In this document: piece by piece, positions 14,380-23,619 of the stretch
How positions within the stretch are numbered: the stretch's first letter is position 1
Layout of the letters: every line of letters begins with the position of its first letter
Source of the DNA: Oribacterium sp.
GTDB lineage: Bacteria > Bacillota_A > Clostridia > Lachnospirales > Lachnospiraceae
Direction: 5' to 3'
Assembly (NCBI GenBank): GCA_017940955.1
Contig: JAGAXP010000193.1
Coordinates: forward strand, 1 to 29,697
Length of the DNA: 29,697 nucleotides
Made by a program: the position numbers and the translations under genes
Notes under the pieces: model-generated
Database searches by the model: none
The model's input: only the letters and a program-made list of their open reading frames with translations
Told to the model about the DNA's origin: nothing

Positions 14380-15747
14380 ATGAAGAAAATCGTAAGTTCG
14401 TTACTCGTTGCATCCATGGCTGCAACATCACTTGCTGCCTGCGGTTCCGCCACTTCCACTACACCGGCCGCAACTGCCGCCGCCACAGAAGCTGCCAAGG
14501 CAGAGACAGCCGCCGCTCAGGAGACTGCAGCCACAGCCGCTTCTGAAGCATCAGGAGATGCGGTAACCTTAAAGTGGGCACTTTGGGATGCATCAGCAAC
14601 CACATATTATCAGCCCCTTATCGATGCCTACAAAGCAGGACATCCAAATGTTGACATCGAGATGGTAGATCTTGGCTCAACAGACTATTCCACGGTTCTC
14701 GGAACACAGCTTTCCGGTTCCGGCTCTGACTTTGATATCGTTACCGTCAAGGATGTTCCGGGCTACATGACCCTTGTTAACAAGGGTGTTCTTGAACCAC
14801 TTGATGACAGGATCTCAGCAGACAGCATTGATCTCTCACAGTACGGCGGAATCACTGATCAGGTTACTATCGACGGCAAGCTTTACGAGCTTCCCTTCAG
14901 ATCGGATATCTGGGTTCTTTTCTACAACAAGGACGTGTTTGACAAGGCAGGCGTTGATTACCCTACAAACGATATGACATGGGAGCAGTATGATGAGCTT
15001 GCACGTAAGGTGACAGATACGACTCCGGGATCCGAGGTCTACGGTTCCCACTACCACACCTGGAGATCAACCATCCAGCTTGACGGTATCCTCGACGGAA
15101 AGAGCACCATCGTAGACGGAAGCTATGATTTCACAAAGCCTTACTATGAGATGGTTCTGAAGCAGCAGCAGGATGGTGTATGCATGGATTATGCAACACT
15201 TAAGACTCAGGGTCTCCACTACAGTGATGCCTTTGCTCAGGGTAATGTTGCTATGATGAACATGGGGTCATGGTTCATCTCAACACTCATCAACAAGATC
15301 GCTTCAGGAGAATACACAGACTGCACAAACTGGGGCATGGTAAAGTATCCTCATGCTGAGGGTGTTGAGCCGGGATCAACTCTTGCAACCATCACAGCAC
15401 TTGCACTTCCTGTATCAGCTCCTCACAAGGATGAGGCATGGGATTTCATCAAATTCGTCACAGGAGAAGAGGGAGCAGAGGTACTTGCAGGTACAGGCAA
15501 CATCCCTGCAATGACAAATGAAGACATCGTTTCTTCTATCGCTTCTATGGACGGTTTCCCTCAGGACGATACATCAAAGGATGCGCTCATCACATCACAC
15601 ACATTCCTTGAGATGCCGGCCAATGACAAGTCCTCTGAGATCGAAACAGTCCTGAATGAGCAGCACGACCTCATCATGACTGAGTCTGTTACCATCGATG
15701 ACGGCGTTCAGGCTATGAATGACGGTGTTCAGGCTATCATAAGCTGA
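14380..15747 (+). CDS. ABC sugar importer substrate-binding lipoprotein
   Basis: A 455-residue family 1 extracellular solute-binding protein. A signal peptide ends in the lipobox LAAC with C21 as the lipidated cysteine. An Ala/Thr/Glu-rich tether of about 35 residues reaches the mature fold, which begins VTLKWALWD. Ligand-domain features include the hinge-region VLFYNKDVFDKAGVDYP and FAQGNVAMMNMGSW. It is anchored outside the membrane and delivers oligosaccharide to the two permeases downstream. AGGAGGT lies 5 bases before the ATG. The gap to the permease genes is 311 bases with several hairpins, consistent with making more binding protein than permease. The ligand is inferred from the GH88/GH2 neighbours to be an acidic oligosaccharide. 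Confidence 0.93.
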   Translation: MKKIVSSLLVASMAATSLAACGSATSTTPAATAAATEAAKAETAAAQETAATAASEASGDAVTLKWALWDASATTYYQPLIDAYKAGHPNVDIEMVDLGSTDYSTVLGTQLSGSGSDFDIVTVKDVPGYMTLVNKGVLEPLDDRISADSIDLSQYGGITDQVTIDGKLYELPFRSDIWVLFYNKDVFDKAGVDYPTNDMTWEQYDELARKVTDTTPGSEVYGSHYHTWRSTIQLDGILDGKSTIVDGSYDFTKPYYEMVLKQQQDGVCMDYATLKTQGLHYSDAFAQGNVAMMNMGSWFISTLINKIASGEYTDCTNWGMVKYPHAEGVEPGSTLATITALALPVSAPHKDEAWDFIKFVTGEEGAEVLAGTGNIPAMTNEDIVSSIASMDGFPQDDTSKDALITSHTFLEMPANDKSSEIETVLNEQHDLIMTESVTIDDGVQAMNDGVQAIIS

Positions 15748-16058
15748 TGATACTTATATAGGCTCCGCATATACCGGAGCTTATAAAAAGCTGATTCTCT
15801 TTTCATAATTAATTCCATATCGGGGCTGTCGTGAGACATGGCAGCCCCACAATATTTATCAATAATTTTCTTTTTGAAGCCGGATTCTACAAAAGGGATT
15901 ATTTTCTCATAATTCACTCAATTTCCAGACATTACAGAAAACATAATAAAGAGTACATGATATAAAGGTGAGTTCCATAAGTGTGACAGCACTCCTTAAA
16001 TCTCAGCCTTTATCCTTTTGGTGAATGCAGTTTCAAGATTTTTAACGGGAGGAGCATT
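15748..16058 (+). other. 311-bp gap with three hairpins before the permeases
   Basis: Besides the hairpin at 15762-15780, GGGGCTG (15822-15828) pairs with CAGCCCC (15842-15848), followed by a loosely T-rich stretch. ATAAAGG (15962-15968) pairs with CCTTTAT (16007-16013), followed by CCTTTT. No reading frame is convincing. The gap probably sets the ratio of binding protein to permease; an internal promoter is possible but I could not place one. Confidence 0.45.
15762..15780 (+). other. hairpin after the binding-protein gene
   Basis: GCTCCG (15762-15767) and CGGAGC (15775-15780) form a 6-bp stem 14 bases past the stop codon, without a T run. It probably protects the 3' end of the abundant binding-protein mRNA or partly terminates. 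Confidence 0.45.
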
Positions 16059-16991
16059 ATGACCGCAGCTACAACATTAGAAGCAACAGTTGCACAGGAA
16101 GCAAAAAAAAGAAAGCTGAAGCAGGCTTTGGTTGCCTATTCCTTCATCGCACCAAATTTTATAGGCTTTGCCATCTTTACACTGGGTCCTATAATCCTTG
16201 CCATGATCATGGCATTTATGGAGTGGGACGGCAGTAACCCATGGAGGTTCGTAGGTATACAGAACTTTATCTCCATCTTTTCAGATGACCGTTTCCTGTC
16301 ATCTCTCAAAAACACAGTAGTATACAGCGTTTTCACAGTACCCCTTACCCTTGTCATGGCTCTGGGCCTTGCCATCCTGCTGAATCAGGAGGTAAAGGGC
16401 CGCAACTTCTTCAGAACCATAACCTTTTTCCCTTATGTTGCATCTCTTGTGGCAGTAGCAGCAGTCTGGAACATGCTTTTTACCCCTGCAAAGGGCGGCG
16501 TTATCAATCAGATCCTCATCAATGTTTTCCATATGCCTGCACTCAAGTGGGCAGCGGCGCCGAAAACTGTTCTCATGACCATCATCATGTTCTCCATTTG
16601 GAAAAACATGGGCTATTACATGGTCATATATCTTGCAGGTCTGCAGAACATCAACACAGAGCTTTATGAAGCAGCCGGACTTGACGGTGCCAATGTATGG
16701 CAAAAATTCAGATACGTAACATTACCTCAGCTCAAGCCTACTACCTTCTTTGTCATCATCATGCTCACCATCAACTGCTTCAAGGTTTACGATATCGTAT
16801 ATATGCTTGCCGGCGGCAGCAATGGTGTCATCAACAAGTCAGCCATCGTTCTTGTTTACTACATCTACGAGGAGGCCTTCCGTAACTGGAATCTGGGCAT
16901 CGCAAGTGCAGGCTCTCTGGTGCTTTTCGCCATAGTCCTTACCATAACCATCATACAGTTCCGTGGTGAGAAAAACTATGCTAATGATTAA
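16059..16991 (+). CDS. ABC sugar importer permease 1 (UgpA/LacF type)
   Basis: A 310-residue inner-membrane permease. After a short charged cytoplasmic N-terminus, the first helix (LVAYSFIAPNFIGFAIFTLG) opens a six-helix binding-protein-dependent transport domain. The ATPase-docking EAA motif is EAAGLDGANVWQKFRYVTLP, starting at residue 204. GGGAGGAG lies 4-6 bases before the ATG. The partner permease begins 12 bases downstream. No ATP-binding subunit is encoded in the window, so the pair presumably uses a shared MsmK/UgpC-type ATPase made elsewhere. Confidence 0.94.
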   Translation: MTAATTLEATVAQEAKKRKLKQALVAYSFIAPNFIGFAIFTLGPIILAMIMAFMEWDGSNPWRFVGIQNFISIFSDDRFLSSLKNTVVYSVFTVPLTLVMALGLAILLNQEVKGRNFFRTITFFPYVASLVAVAAVWNMLFTPAKGGVINQILINVFHMPALKWAAAPKTVLMTIIMFSIWKNMGYYMVIYLAGLQNINTELYEAAGLDGANVWQKFRYVTLPQLKPTTFFVIIMLTINCFKVYDIVYMLAGGSNGVINKSAIVLVYYIYEEAFRNWNLGIASAGSLVLFAIVLTITIIQFRGEKNYAND

Positions 16992-17003
16992 TGGAGGCTC
17001 AAA

Positions 17004-17840
17004 ATGAACAGTAAATCAACAAATCAGGCTATCGGTAAGACCTTGATCTATCTGATACTTATCACCTTTGCAGCTATAATGCTCATACCGTTTATATGGA
17101 TGATCACAGCATCCCTGAAATACAACAAGGATATCTTTGTGATACCTTATCAGTGGTTCGGCTACGAGCCTCAGTGGCATAACTATATAGATATTTGGAC
17201 AAAGATCCCTCTTGCAACCTTTACCAAAAACACGGTTAAGCTTACCTTTATAGTAACCTTTTTCCAGCTTCTTACATCGAGCTTTGCGGCATATGCTTTT
17301 GCAAAGCTGAGATTCAAGGGCCGAGACCTGCTGTTCCTTGCCTATATCGCCACCATAGCTATCCCATGGCAGTCCTACATGGTTCCCCAGTTCCTTTTCA
17401 TGCGTAAACTGGGACTTGCGGACACTCACCTTTCCATCATCATATTGCAGGCCTTTACGGCATTTGGTGTATTTATGATGCGTCAGTTCTATGAGGGCAT
17501 CCCGGATTCACTCTGCGAGGCAGCCCGTATCGACGGCATGAATGAGTATCAGATCTATTCAACCATCATGCTCCCGCTGTCCAAGCCGGCACTTTCGACC
17601 TTGACTATCTTTACCTTTGTCAATACCTGGAATGACTTTCTGGGACCACTCATTTACCTTACATCAGAAAGCAAGAAAACACTGCAGATCGGTCTCAAGA
17701 TGTTTATCTCACAGTACTCGGCAGAATACGGGCTCATCATGGCAGCCTCCTGCATCAGCCTCATTCCTGTTGTGATCGTATTCCTTTCACTCCAGAAGTA
17801 CTTTGTTGCAGGTATCGCCTCCTCCGGCGTAAAGGGATGA
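17004..17840 (+). CDS. ABC sugar importer permease 2 (UgpE/LacG type)
   Basis: A 278-residue inner-membrane permease. The first helix (TLIYLILITFAAIMLIPFIW) leads into the conserved MITASLK. Residues 172 onward carry the EAA docking motif EAARIDGMNEYQIYSTIMLP, and the end is the typical FVAGIASSGVKG. GGAGG lies 6 bases before the ATG and the upstream permease ends 12 bases earlier, so the two are translated together. It forms the heterodimeric channel with permease 1. Confidence 0.94.
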   Translation: MNSKSTNQAIGKTLIYLILITFAAIMLIPFIWMITASLKYNKDIFVIPYQWFGYEPQWHNYIDIWTKIPLATFTKNTVKLTFIVTFFQLLTSSFAAYAFAKLRFKGRDLLFLAYIATIAIPWQSYMVPQFLFMRKLGLADTHLSIIILQAFTAFGVFMMRQFYEGIPDSLCEAARIDGMNEYQIYSTIMLPLSKPALSTLTIFTFVNTWNDFLGPLIYLTSESKKTLQIGLKMFISQYSAEYGLIMAASCISLIPVVIVFLSLQKYFVAGIASSGVKG

Positions 17841-17850
17841 TTTATATTTA

Positions 17851-17877
17851 TCGGAAAGAAACCGGCTTTCTTTCCGA
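17851..17877 (+). other. perfect 11-bp intercistronic hairpin
   Basis: TCGGAAAGAAA (17851-17861), loop CCGGC, TTTCTTTCCGA (17867-17877). It starts 10 bases past the permease stop. No T tract follows, so it is more likely an mRNA stability or processing element than a full terminator. Confidence 0.55.
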
Positions 17878-17981
17878 CACTGTTCAGCTGCCATCCGCGG
17901 AAAGGGACAACTTCACGAAACAACGGAAAATACACTGACAGAGTGTTGAAAGATTTACTCTGATTTATGGAAAGGATCATC

Positions 17982-19184
17982 ATGTCTAAATGGATCAAAG
18001 AGCAGGATACTGCCCGATATACAGAAATCAAGGAGAGTGAGGTTTCAGAAGCTCTCACCGCATCAGTCAGGCAGGTACTTCGGAACCTGCCTGATTTCAC
18101 TGAACACTTCCCGGGACCTGCCAGCTTCTCGGGATTTTACAAACCGGGGGAAAACAGAAACTGGACCACAGGCTTCTGGACAGGAGAGATATGGCTTTCC
18201 TATGAAGCAGCCACCGGTAAAGAAAAAGAAGCATTGCTGGAGGCCGGACTGGCCGGTGTCGATTCCTTTCATGATCGTATATCAAGAAAAGAAGATGTAG
18301 ATAATCATGATATGGGATTTCTTTTCAGCCCTTCCTGCGTTGCCGCCTACAAGCTGACAGGCAGTGAAAAAGCCCGTGAGGCTGCTGTACTTGCCGCTGA
18401 ACAGCTCATACAGCGGTTCCACCCTGTGGGAGAGTTCCTTCAGGCCTGGGGCTCCATGGATGATCCCGGAAACTACAGATTTATCATTGATTGTCTCCTC
18501 AATCTCCCTCTGCTTTACTGGGCATCGGAGGTGACAGGAGACCCTAAGTATCGTGACATCGCCGAGAAGCATATCCATACCACCATGAGATACATTCTCC
18601 GGGAGGATGACTCCACGTGGCATACGGTTTTCCTTGACCCGAAAACAGGAGGTTTCTCACATGGTTCCACATGCCAGGGCTATAAGGACGGGTCAGCATG
18701 GGCAAGAGGACAGGCATGGGGCATCTACGGCACCGCTATGGCTTACAGGTACACAGGGAGAGAAGAGTACATAGGATACTTTAAGCGTATCGCCACCTAT
18801 TTCCTGAACCACCTTCCCGGAGATCTGGTTCCGTTTTGGGATCTGAGCTTCGGTGACGGCGATGAGGTCACAGAGCCGAGAGATTCAAGCTCTGCAGCCA
18901 TCGCAGCCTGCGGTATGCTGGAGATGTCCAAGTATATGAAGGGGCAGGATGCTTCATACTACAGCTCTGTCGCAAAGAAGCTCATGAAGTCCCTTTACGA
19001 TAACTATAGGGTCACAGATCCGGCAGTATCCAACGGTCAGCTGCTGCACGGAACCTACAGCAAGAAAACTCCGTTTAACACCTGTACGGAAGAGGGTGTG
19101 GATCAATGCGTTATCTGGGGCGATTACTACTACATGGAGGCTCTCACAAGGCTCTCTGATAAGAACTGGAATATCTACTGGTAA
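17982..19184 (+). CDS. ugl: GH88 unsaturated glucuronyl hydrolase
   Basis: A 400-residue cytoplasmic enzyme. It hydrates the 4,5-double bond of unsaturated uronate at the non-reducing end of lyase products, releasing the uronate and shortening the oligosaccharide. The two essential aspartates are D110 (DNHDMGF) and D170 (FIIDCLLNLP). Their spacing of 60 residues agrees with D88/D149 of the Bacillus enzyme as I recall it. The substrate loop reads STCQGYKDGSAWARGQAWG, with CQG where many members have HQG. I chose the ATG at 17982 because GGAAAGG lies 6 bases upstream; an earlier in-frame ATG at 17967 has no ribosome site. No signal peptide. Its presence argues that lyase products reach the cytoplasm. 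Confidence 0.92.
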   Translation: MSKWIKEQDTARYTEIKESEVSEALTASVRQVLRNLPDFTEHFPGPASFSGFYKPGENRNWTTGFWTGEIWLSYEAATGKEKEALLEAGLAGVDSFHDRISRKEDVDNHDMGFLFSPSCVAAYKLTGSEKAREAAVLAAEQLIQRFHPVGEFLQAWGSMDDPGNYRFIIDCLLNLPLLYWASEVTGDPKYRDIAEKHIHTTMRYILREDDSTWHTVFLDPKTGGFSHGSTCQGYKDGSAWARGQAWGIYGTAMAYRYTGREEYIGYFKRIATYFLNHLPGDLVPFWDLSFGDGDEVTEPRDSSSAAIAACGMLEMSKYMKGQDASYYSSVAKKLMKSLYDNYRVTDPAVSNGQLLHGTYSKKTPFNTCTEEGVDQCVIWGDYYYMEALTRLSDKNWNIYW

Positions 19185-19246
19185 AGCAGTACCGGCAGCA
19201 TGATCCGGCAGACGATAGAAAAATTCAAAAGGGAGTTCAGATAAAT

Positions 19247-21076
19247 ATGTTATATCCTATAGAAAATAAAGCCAGAGCACTTATCAGGCTCGACGGTCTC
19301 TGGAGGTTTAAGCTTGACAGGGGTACAGCCCGTGATGAACACTGGGAAGCTCATTTCCCTGAGGATGCGGAGGAGCTGTACGTCCCTGCCTCATATAACG
19401 ATCAGCGTGAGGAGGAGCATTACAGGGCTCACACAGGCCTTGCCTACTACGAAAGAAAATTCACTATCCCTTCATTTTTCAAGGATCAGAGACTGGTCCT
19501 AAGATTTGATGCAGTGGCACATGACAGCACTGTCTGGCTGAACGGCACAGAGCTCGTTACCCACAGGGGCGGCTTTCTCCCTTTTGAGAAGGAGATAAGC
19601 GATCTGGCAGCTCCCGGAGATACTGTAAGGATAACCGTCTCCTGCAATAACAGGGTGGATCACCATACCCTGCCTATGGGAAATGAAGACGGCACTGCAT
19701 TTTTCGGCTCTGATAATGCTCAGGTTCCGGCAGTACAGATGGCCAAGAAGCATCGCGGCACCATCAACCTTCCGAACTTTGATTTCTTTAATTACGCAGG
19801 CATCAACAGACACGTTTCATTGTACACCACTCCAAAGGACTATATCGAGGATGTGACCATAGTGCCATCCATAGAGGGTACGGATGGTATAGTAAAGTAC
19901 GAAGTTACAGCTTCAACTCATAACAAAATAACGGTAGATGTTTTGGACCGGGAGGACCATGTGGTGGCAGCCGGTGAAGGGGAAAAGGGTACTCTTCGTA
20001 TAAAGGATGCCCATCTCTGGAACCCGTGGCCTGAGGATCCGTATCTCTACAGACTCCGAGTTCGTTTCTGCGATGACGAGTATACCGAAGAGTTCGGCAT
20101 CCGCACAGTGGAGGTAACAGGCACCAGCTTCCTTATAAACGGAAAGCCTTTTTATTTCAAGGGCTTCGGAAAGCATGAGGATTTCTATATCTCCGGCAGA
20201 GGCGTCAACGAGGGGCTCAACGTCAAGGACATCAGCCTGCTGCACTGGATAGGTGCCAACAGCTTCAGGACCAGCCACTATCCTTACGCCGAAGAGATGT
20301 ACCGTCTGTGTGACCGTGAGGGCATAGTCATCATAGACGAAACACCGGCTGTAGGTATCTCCGGAGGAGGAGTACTTGACCCGTATACCTTCCCTGTGAA
20401 GGACTACCATAAATCCATCCTTCGTGACCTTGTGGCAAGAGACAAAAATCACCCTTCGGTTGTCATGTGGTCTCTCGGCAACGAGCCTGACACAGAGAAC
20501 TTTCCGGAGTCCGCCTATGATTACTGGCATGAGCTGTATGAGTACACCCACAGCCTTGACCCTGAGAACAGACCTGTAACACTGGTGTGCTGTCAGAATG
20601 ACTACACAAGGGATATCACCACAAGAACCATGGACGTTATATGCATCAATCGTTATTACGGCTGGTACAATCTCTCAGGAGATCTTGACAGTGCCGTCTA
20701 TGCATGGAAGCTTGAACTTGATTTCTGGGCAAAAACCGGTAAACCTGTAATGGTAACAGAGTACGGCTGTGATACACTGCCGGGACTTCACGGAACCGTT
20801 GTAGAGATGTGGACGGAGGAGTTTCAGGCAGAGTACTACCGCCGCATAGACCGGGAATTTGATAAACGTGACTTTTTCATGGGCGAGCAGTGCTGGGCCT
20901 TTGCAGACTTCGGAACCATACAGGGTGTTTACCGTGCAGACGGCAACAGAAAGGGTGTCTTCACAAGAGAGAGGCGACCCAAGATGGCGGCCCACTTTTT
21001 AAAAAGCCGCTGGGAACAGATCCCGAATTTCGGATATAAGTCTTCATACTTATTTAAGAAATGCACAGATTCATGA
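19247..21076 (+). CDS. uidA: GH2 beta-glucuronidase
   Basis: A 609-residue cytoplasmic glycosidase that removes terminal beta-D-glucuronate. It has a sugar-binding jelly roll (about 1-170), an Ig-like domain (about 180-270) and a TIM barrel (from about 275). The catalytic acid is E413 in SLGNEPDTE and the nucleophile E505 in VTEYGCD; E. coli GusA has E413 and E504. N567 and K569 in GNRKGVFTR form the NxK motif that reads the glucuronate carboxylate, separating true glucuronidases from galactosidases. The loop between the barrel's first strand and helix looks short, like enzymes acting on oligosaccharides or small conjugates. It follows GH88 by 62 bases in the same operon; the GH2/GH88 pair covers both saturated and unsaturated uronate ends. 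Confidence 0.93.
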   Translation: MLYPIENKARALIRLDGLWRFKLDRGTARDEHWEAHFPEDAEELYVPASYNDQREEEHYRAHTGLAYYERKFTIPSFFKDQRLVLRFDAVAHDSTVWLNGTELVTHRGGFLPFEKEISDLAAPGDTVRITVSCNNRVDHHTLPMGNEDGTAFFGSDNAQVPAVQMAKKHRGTINLPNFDFFNYAGINRHVSLYTTPKDYIEDVTIVPSIEGTDGIVKYEVTASTHNKITVDVLDREDHVVAAGEGEKGTLRIKDAHLWNPWPEDPYLYRLRVRFCDDEYTEEFGIRTVEVTGTSFLINGKPFYFKGFGKHEDFYISGRGVNEGLNVKDISLLHWIGANSFRTSHYPYAEEMYRLCDREGIVIIDETPAVGISGGGVLDPYTFPVKDYHKSILRDLVARDKNHPSVVMWSLGNEPDTENFPESAYDYWHELYEYTHSLDPENRPVTLVCCQNDYTRDITTRTMDVICINRYYGWYNLSGDLDSAVYAWKLELDFWAKTGKPVMVTEYGCDTLPGLHGTVVEMWTEEFQAEYYRRIDREFDKRDFFMGEQCWAFADFGTIQGVYRADGNRKGVFTRERRPKMAAHFLKSRWEQIPNFGYKSSYLFKKCTDS

Positions 21077-21114
21077 TTCAGTCATAAGTCAGTGATCGGG
21101 AGAGTGAAATCACG

Positions 21115-23331
21115 ATGGTTACCTTCGAAGTTCTCTCTGACATATGTCGGGATCCTCAACACCGGTATCCATCACAGCCACTAAGCTTAGAACACAGAGT
21201 CAGCATTATGAAATTATTCAGTCAACTACAATCAACAGCTTTTACAGACAAAACGTCAGCTCAGGACATCCTTTTACATATCCTTGAGCCCCTTATACCT
21301 TTTTACTCGGAAAACTGCGGTCTGCTCCGAATCGGTGACACAAGGACTCACTACGATAAGTCCTCCCAGGAGATGGAAGCCTTTGCAAGACCTCTCTGGG
21401 GGCTTGCAGCACTCCTTTCCGGTCTTTCTCAGGAGGAAAAGAATAAAGTTCTTGCCCGTATAAGAACTGCCAAAGCCTCTGAAGCGCTTTCCGGGAAAGC
21501 TATGGAACCACAGCCTGACATACTCCATGAGGTGAAGGCTGAGGGTGTCCAGGCTCCGACATCTCACTGCAGCTTCTCTGATTCACGGCTTGATCTCATA
21601 ACACGACTCACCTATGTCTATCAGAGAGGCATCGTTTCAGGCACTGATCCCGCATCTCCCGATTACTGGGGGCTCTGTCATGATTTTGACCAGAAGTTCT
21701 GCGAGATGCCGGCCATCGGTTTTGCTATGCTCTATGCACGCGAGTTTTTTCTGAACCCTCTCACAGCCAAAGAAAAGGTACGGCTTGCAGACTGGTTATG
21801 CGAATGCAACCGTCACAACCTTTGTGCCTGCAATTGGCAGTTTTTCCAGATCATCACAAACCTTGCCCTGAAGGTAAACGGTCTCCCCTACAGCAAGGAA
21901 AACATGGAGACAGGTCTTGAGATGATCGATGACTACTATGCGGAGGGCGGCTGGTATAACGACGGAAACGGCGGCGACAAGGATTATTACAATCCCTTTG
22001 TCATGCTCAGCTTCGGTCTCATCTATCGAGATTTTATGGCAGAGGAGGATCCTGAAAGATGCCGGCGCTTCTATGAGAGAGCCATGTCCTTCGGAAAGGA
22101 TTTCAGACTTTTCTTTGATGACACCGGCTCCTGCTTCCCTTATGGAAGATCCATGACATACAGATTTGCCCAGAGTGCCTTTTGGTCAACCTGCCTCATG
22201 ACCCATATTTACCCTATCCCGGCTTCCGATATGATGGCTCTCACAGCCCGCAGCCTCTGCCGGTGGCTGAGCCGCCCTATCTTTGACAATGCCGGTATCC
22301 TCACCATCGGATACGGATACGGCAACCTCCAGATGTCAGAAAGCTACAATGCCCCCGGTTCCCCTTACTGGGCACTGCAGGCATTTTTCTATCTGGCGCT
22401 GCCCGATACCGATATATGCTGGCGAAACCTCCACAGCGCTGAGGATACTGTCAGGAGCCTTGACGATTTACCGGATGACCGAAGCTCCTGCGGTGACAGC
22501 CTGCAGACTCCGGAAGCATCCATATCCTCTTCCGAAGAGCTCCTTCCATCATACGGTCACACTTCACAGACTGACTCCTCCTGCTGTACCTTAGAGCATC
22601 TGTCGGCATGTGAAGCCCATGCCCCTTTACATACCCCGGCATTCACCACCACCCTACTGCCTTCAGTGCCGATGCTGCTGCAGCGCATGCACAAAAAAGG
22701 CTTCTGTGATCAGGTAGTGGCACTGGTTCCCGGTAAGACCAACCATGAAGGGCACAGTCACAATATAGAGAAGTATTCAAAGTTTGCCTACAGCAGTAAA
22801 TTTGGCTTCAGCATCGCCCGTTCAAGTGTTTCCCTTCAGGAAAATGCCCCGGACTCCACACTTGCATTTGAGATAGATGGCTACATCTACACCAAAAACA
22901 TGACAAAACCGGACTATATCATAGATGAAAAGCACATAGTCATGAACTGGAGTCCCGTGAGAGGCATAGAGGTGACCACAACACTTTATCCTACAGAAAC
23001 CGGTCATATAAGAGATCATGTGATAAATGTAGACGAGCTCCTGTATAAGGATGTCACCATAACAGCCTATGACTGCGGCTTCAGTGAACCTGAAATCCCC
23101 GATATCAAAGAGAACTCTGAAATGACACCTGCTGCGGCCGGCGTTTTACATCCCCATGACATAACGTCATATCAATGCATGGTAACCTCCCTGGAGGGAG
23201 GTGGAGAGGACAGTATCCTCATACCGGAGCCAAACACCAACCTCTTATATCCGAGTACACGGATCCCTATGTCAAAGTACACTGTAAATTGCGGTCAGAA
23301 TCATATAAAAACGGATTTCCGGTATCTGTGA
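21115..23331 (+). CDS. DUF2264-family protein, probable uronide-active glycosidase
   Basis: A 738-residue protein with no signal peptide, 38 bases after the GH2 gene. The N-terminal 430 residues form a helical toroid with family-typical stretches: DYWGLCHDFDQKFCEMPA near 180, CNRHNLCACNWQFFQI near 225, YYAEGGWYNDGNGGDKDYYN near 275, and FFDDTGSCFPYGRSMTYRFA near 325. The C-terminal part is beta-rich (GKTNHEGHSHNIEKYSKFAY). Between them, about residues 441-512, is a Ser/Cys/Asp-rich stretch that looks disordered. DUF2264 members have, as I recall, been classed in CAZy as GH154 beta-glucuronidases, which would fit this locus; I am not certain this protein shares that activity. A hairpin and a terminator follow. 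Confidence 0.75.
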   Translation: MVTFEVLSDICRDPQHRYPSQPLSLEHRVSIMKLFSQLQSTAFTDKTSAQDILLHILEPLIPFYSENCGLLRIGDTRTHYDKSSQEMEAFARPLWGLAALLSGLSQEEKNKVLARIRTAKASEALSGKAMEPQPDILHEVKAEGVQAPTSHCSFSDSRLDLITRLTYVYQRGIVSGTDPASPDYWGLCHDFDQKFCEMPAIGFAMLYAREFFLNPLTAKEKVRLADWLCECNRHNLCACNWQFFQIITNLALKVNGLPYSKENMETGLEMIDDYYAEGGWYNDGNGGDKDYYNPFVMLSFGLIYRDFMAEEDPERCRRFYERAMSFGKDFRLFFDDTGSCFPYGRSMTYRFAQSAFWSTCLMTHIYPIPASDMMALTARSLCRWLSRPIFDNAGILTIGYGYGNLQMSESYNAPGSPYWALQAFFYLALPDTDICWRNLHSAEDTVRSLDDLPDDRSSCGDSLQTPEASISSSEELLPSYGHTSQTDSSCCTLEHLSACEAHAPLHTPAFTTTLLPSVPMLLQRMHKKGFCDQVVALVPGKTNHEGHSHNIEKYSKFAYSSKFGFSIARSSVSLQENAPDSTLAFEIDGYIYTKNMTKPDYIIDEKHIVMNWSPVRGIEVTTTLYPTETGHIRDHVINVDELLYKDVTITAYDCGFSEPEIPDIKENSEMTPAAAGVLHPHDITSYQCMVTSLEGGGEDSILIPEPNTNLLYPSTRIPMSKYTVNCGQNHIKTDFRYL

Positions 23332-23381
23332 TGCCGAAACCGTCCTTCACTGTATATACCGACCGGCAATTCCTTAACTGA

Positions 23382-23414
23382 TTGAACATACATGGTACAC
23401 CCATGTATGTTCAA
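23382..23414. other. perfect 14-bp hairpin after the uronide operon
   Basis: TTGAACATACATGG (23382-23395), loop TACAC, CCATGTATGTTCAA (23401-23414). No T run follows. It lies 50 bases past the DUF2264 stop and just before the terminator at 23451-23493. Confidence 0.6.
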
Positions 23415-23450
23415 AATCATTTGCCCCCAAAAATGCAACATTATCCTGAC

Positions 23451-23493
23451 CATATCCTTATGTATCTTTTAAAAAAGGGGATATGATTTTTTT
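23451..23493 (+). terminator. terminator of the uronide operon
   Basis: CATATCC (23451-23457) pairs with GGATATG (23479-23485), with an additional CTTTT/AAAAG pairing inside, followed by ATTTTTTT. This is probably the operon end. Confidence 0.65.
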
Positions 23494-23517
23494 GATTTAC
23501 GGAGTATCATTGCATAA

Positions 23518-23532
23518 ATGATGTGACATCAT
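23518..23532. promoter_or_regulatory. palindrome upstream of the dehydrogenase gene
   Basis: ATGATG-TGA-CATCAT is a perfect 15-bp dyad 88 bases before the next gene. A weak TTGCAT at 23510 lies beside it. It is a candidate operator with no identified factor. Confidence 0.3.
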
Positions 23533-23619
23533 AAAGTTCAAAGCTCTGTTACTTTCATTTTCAGTTGCATACATCTGACATAAACCTTATCAGATATTTT
23601 CGAGTATTCAGGAGTAAAT

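Noticed and set aside
17967..17981. Earlier ATG for the GH88 gene
   Set aside because: No ribosome site precedes it, and its own bases form the GGAAAGG site for the 17982 start.
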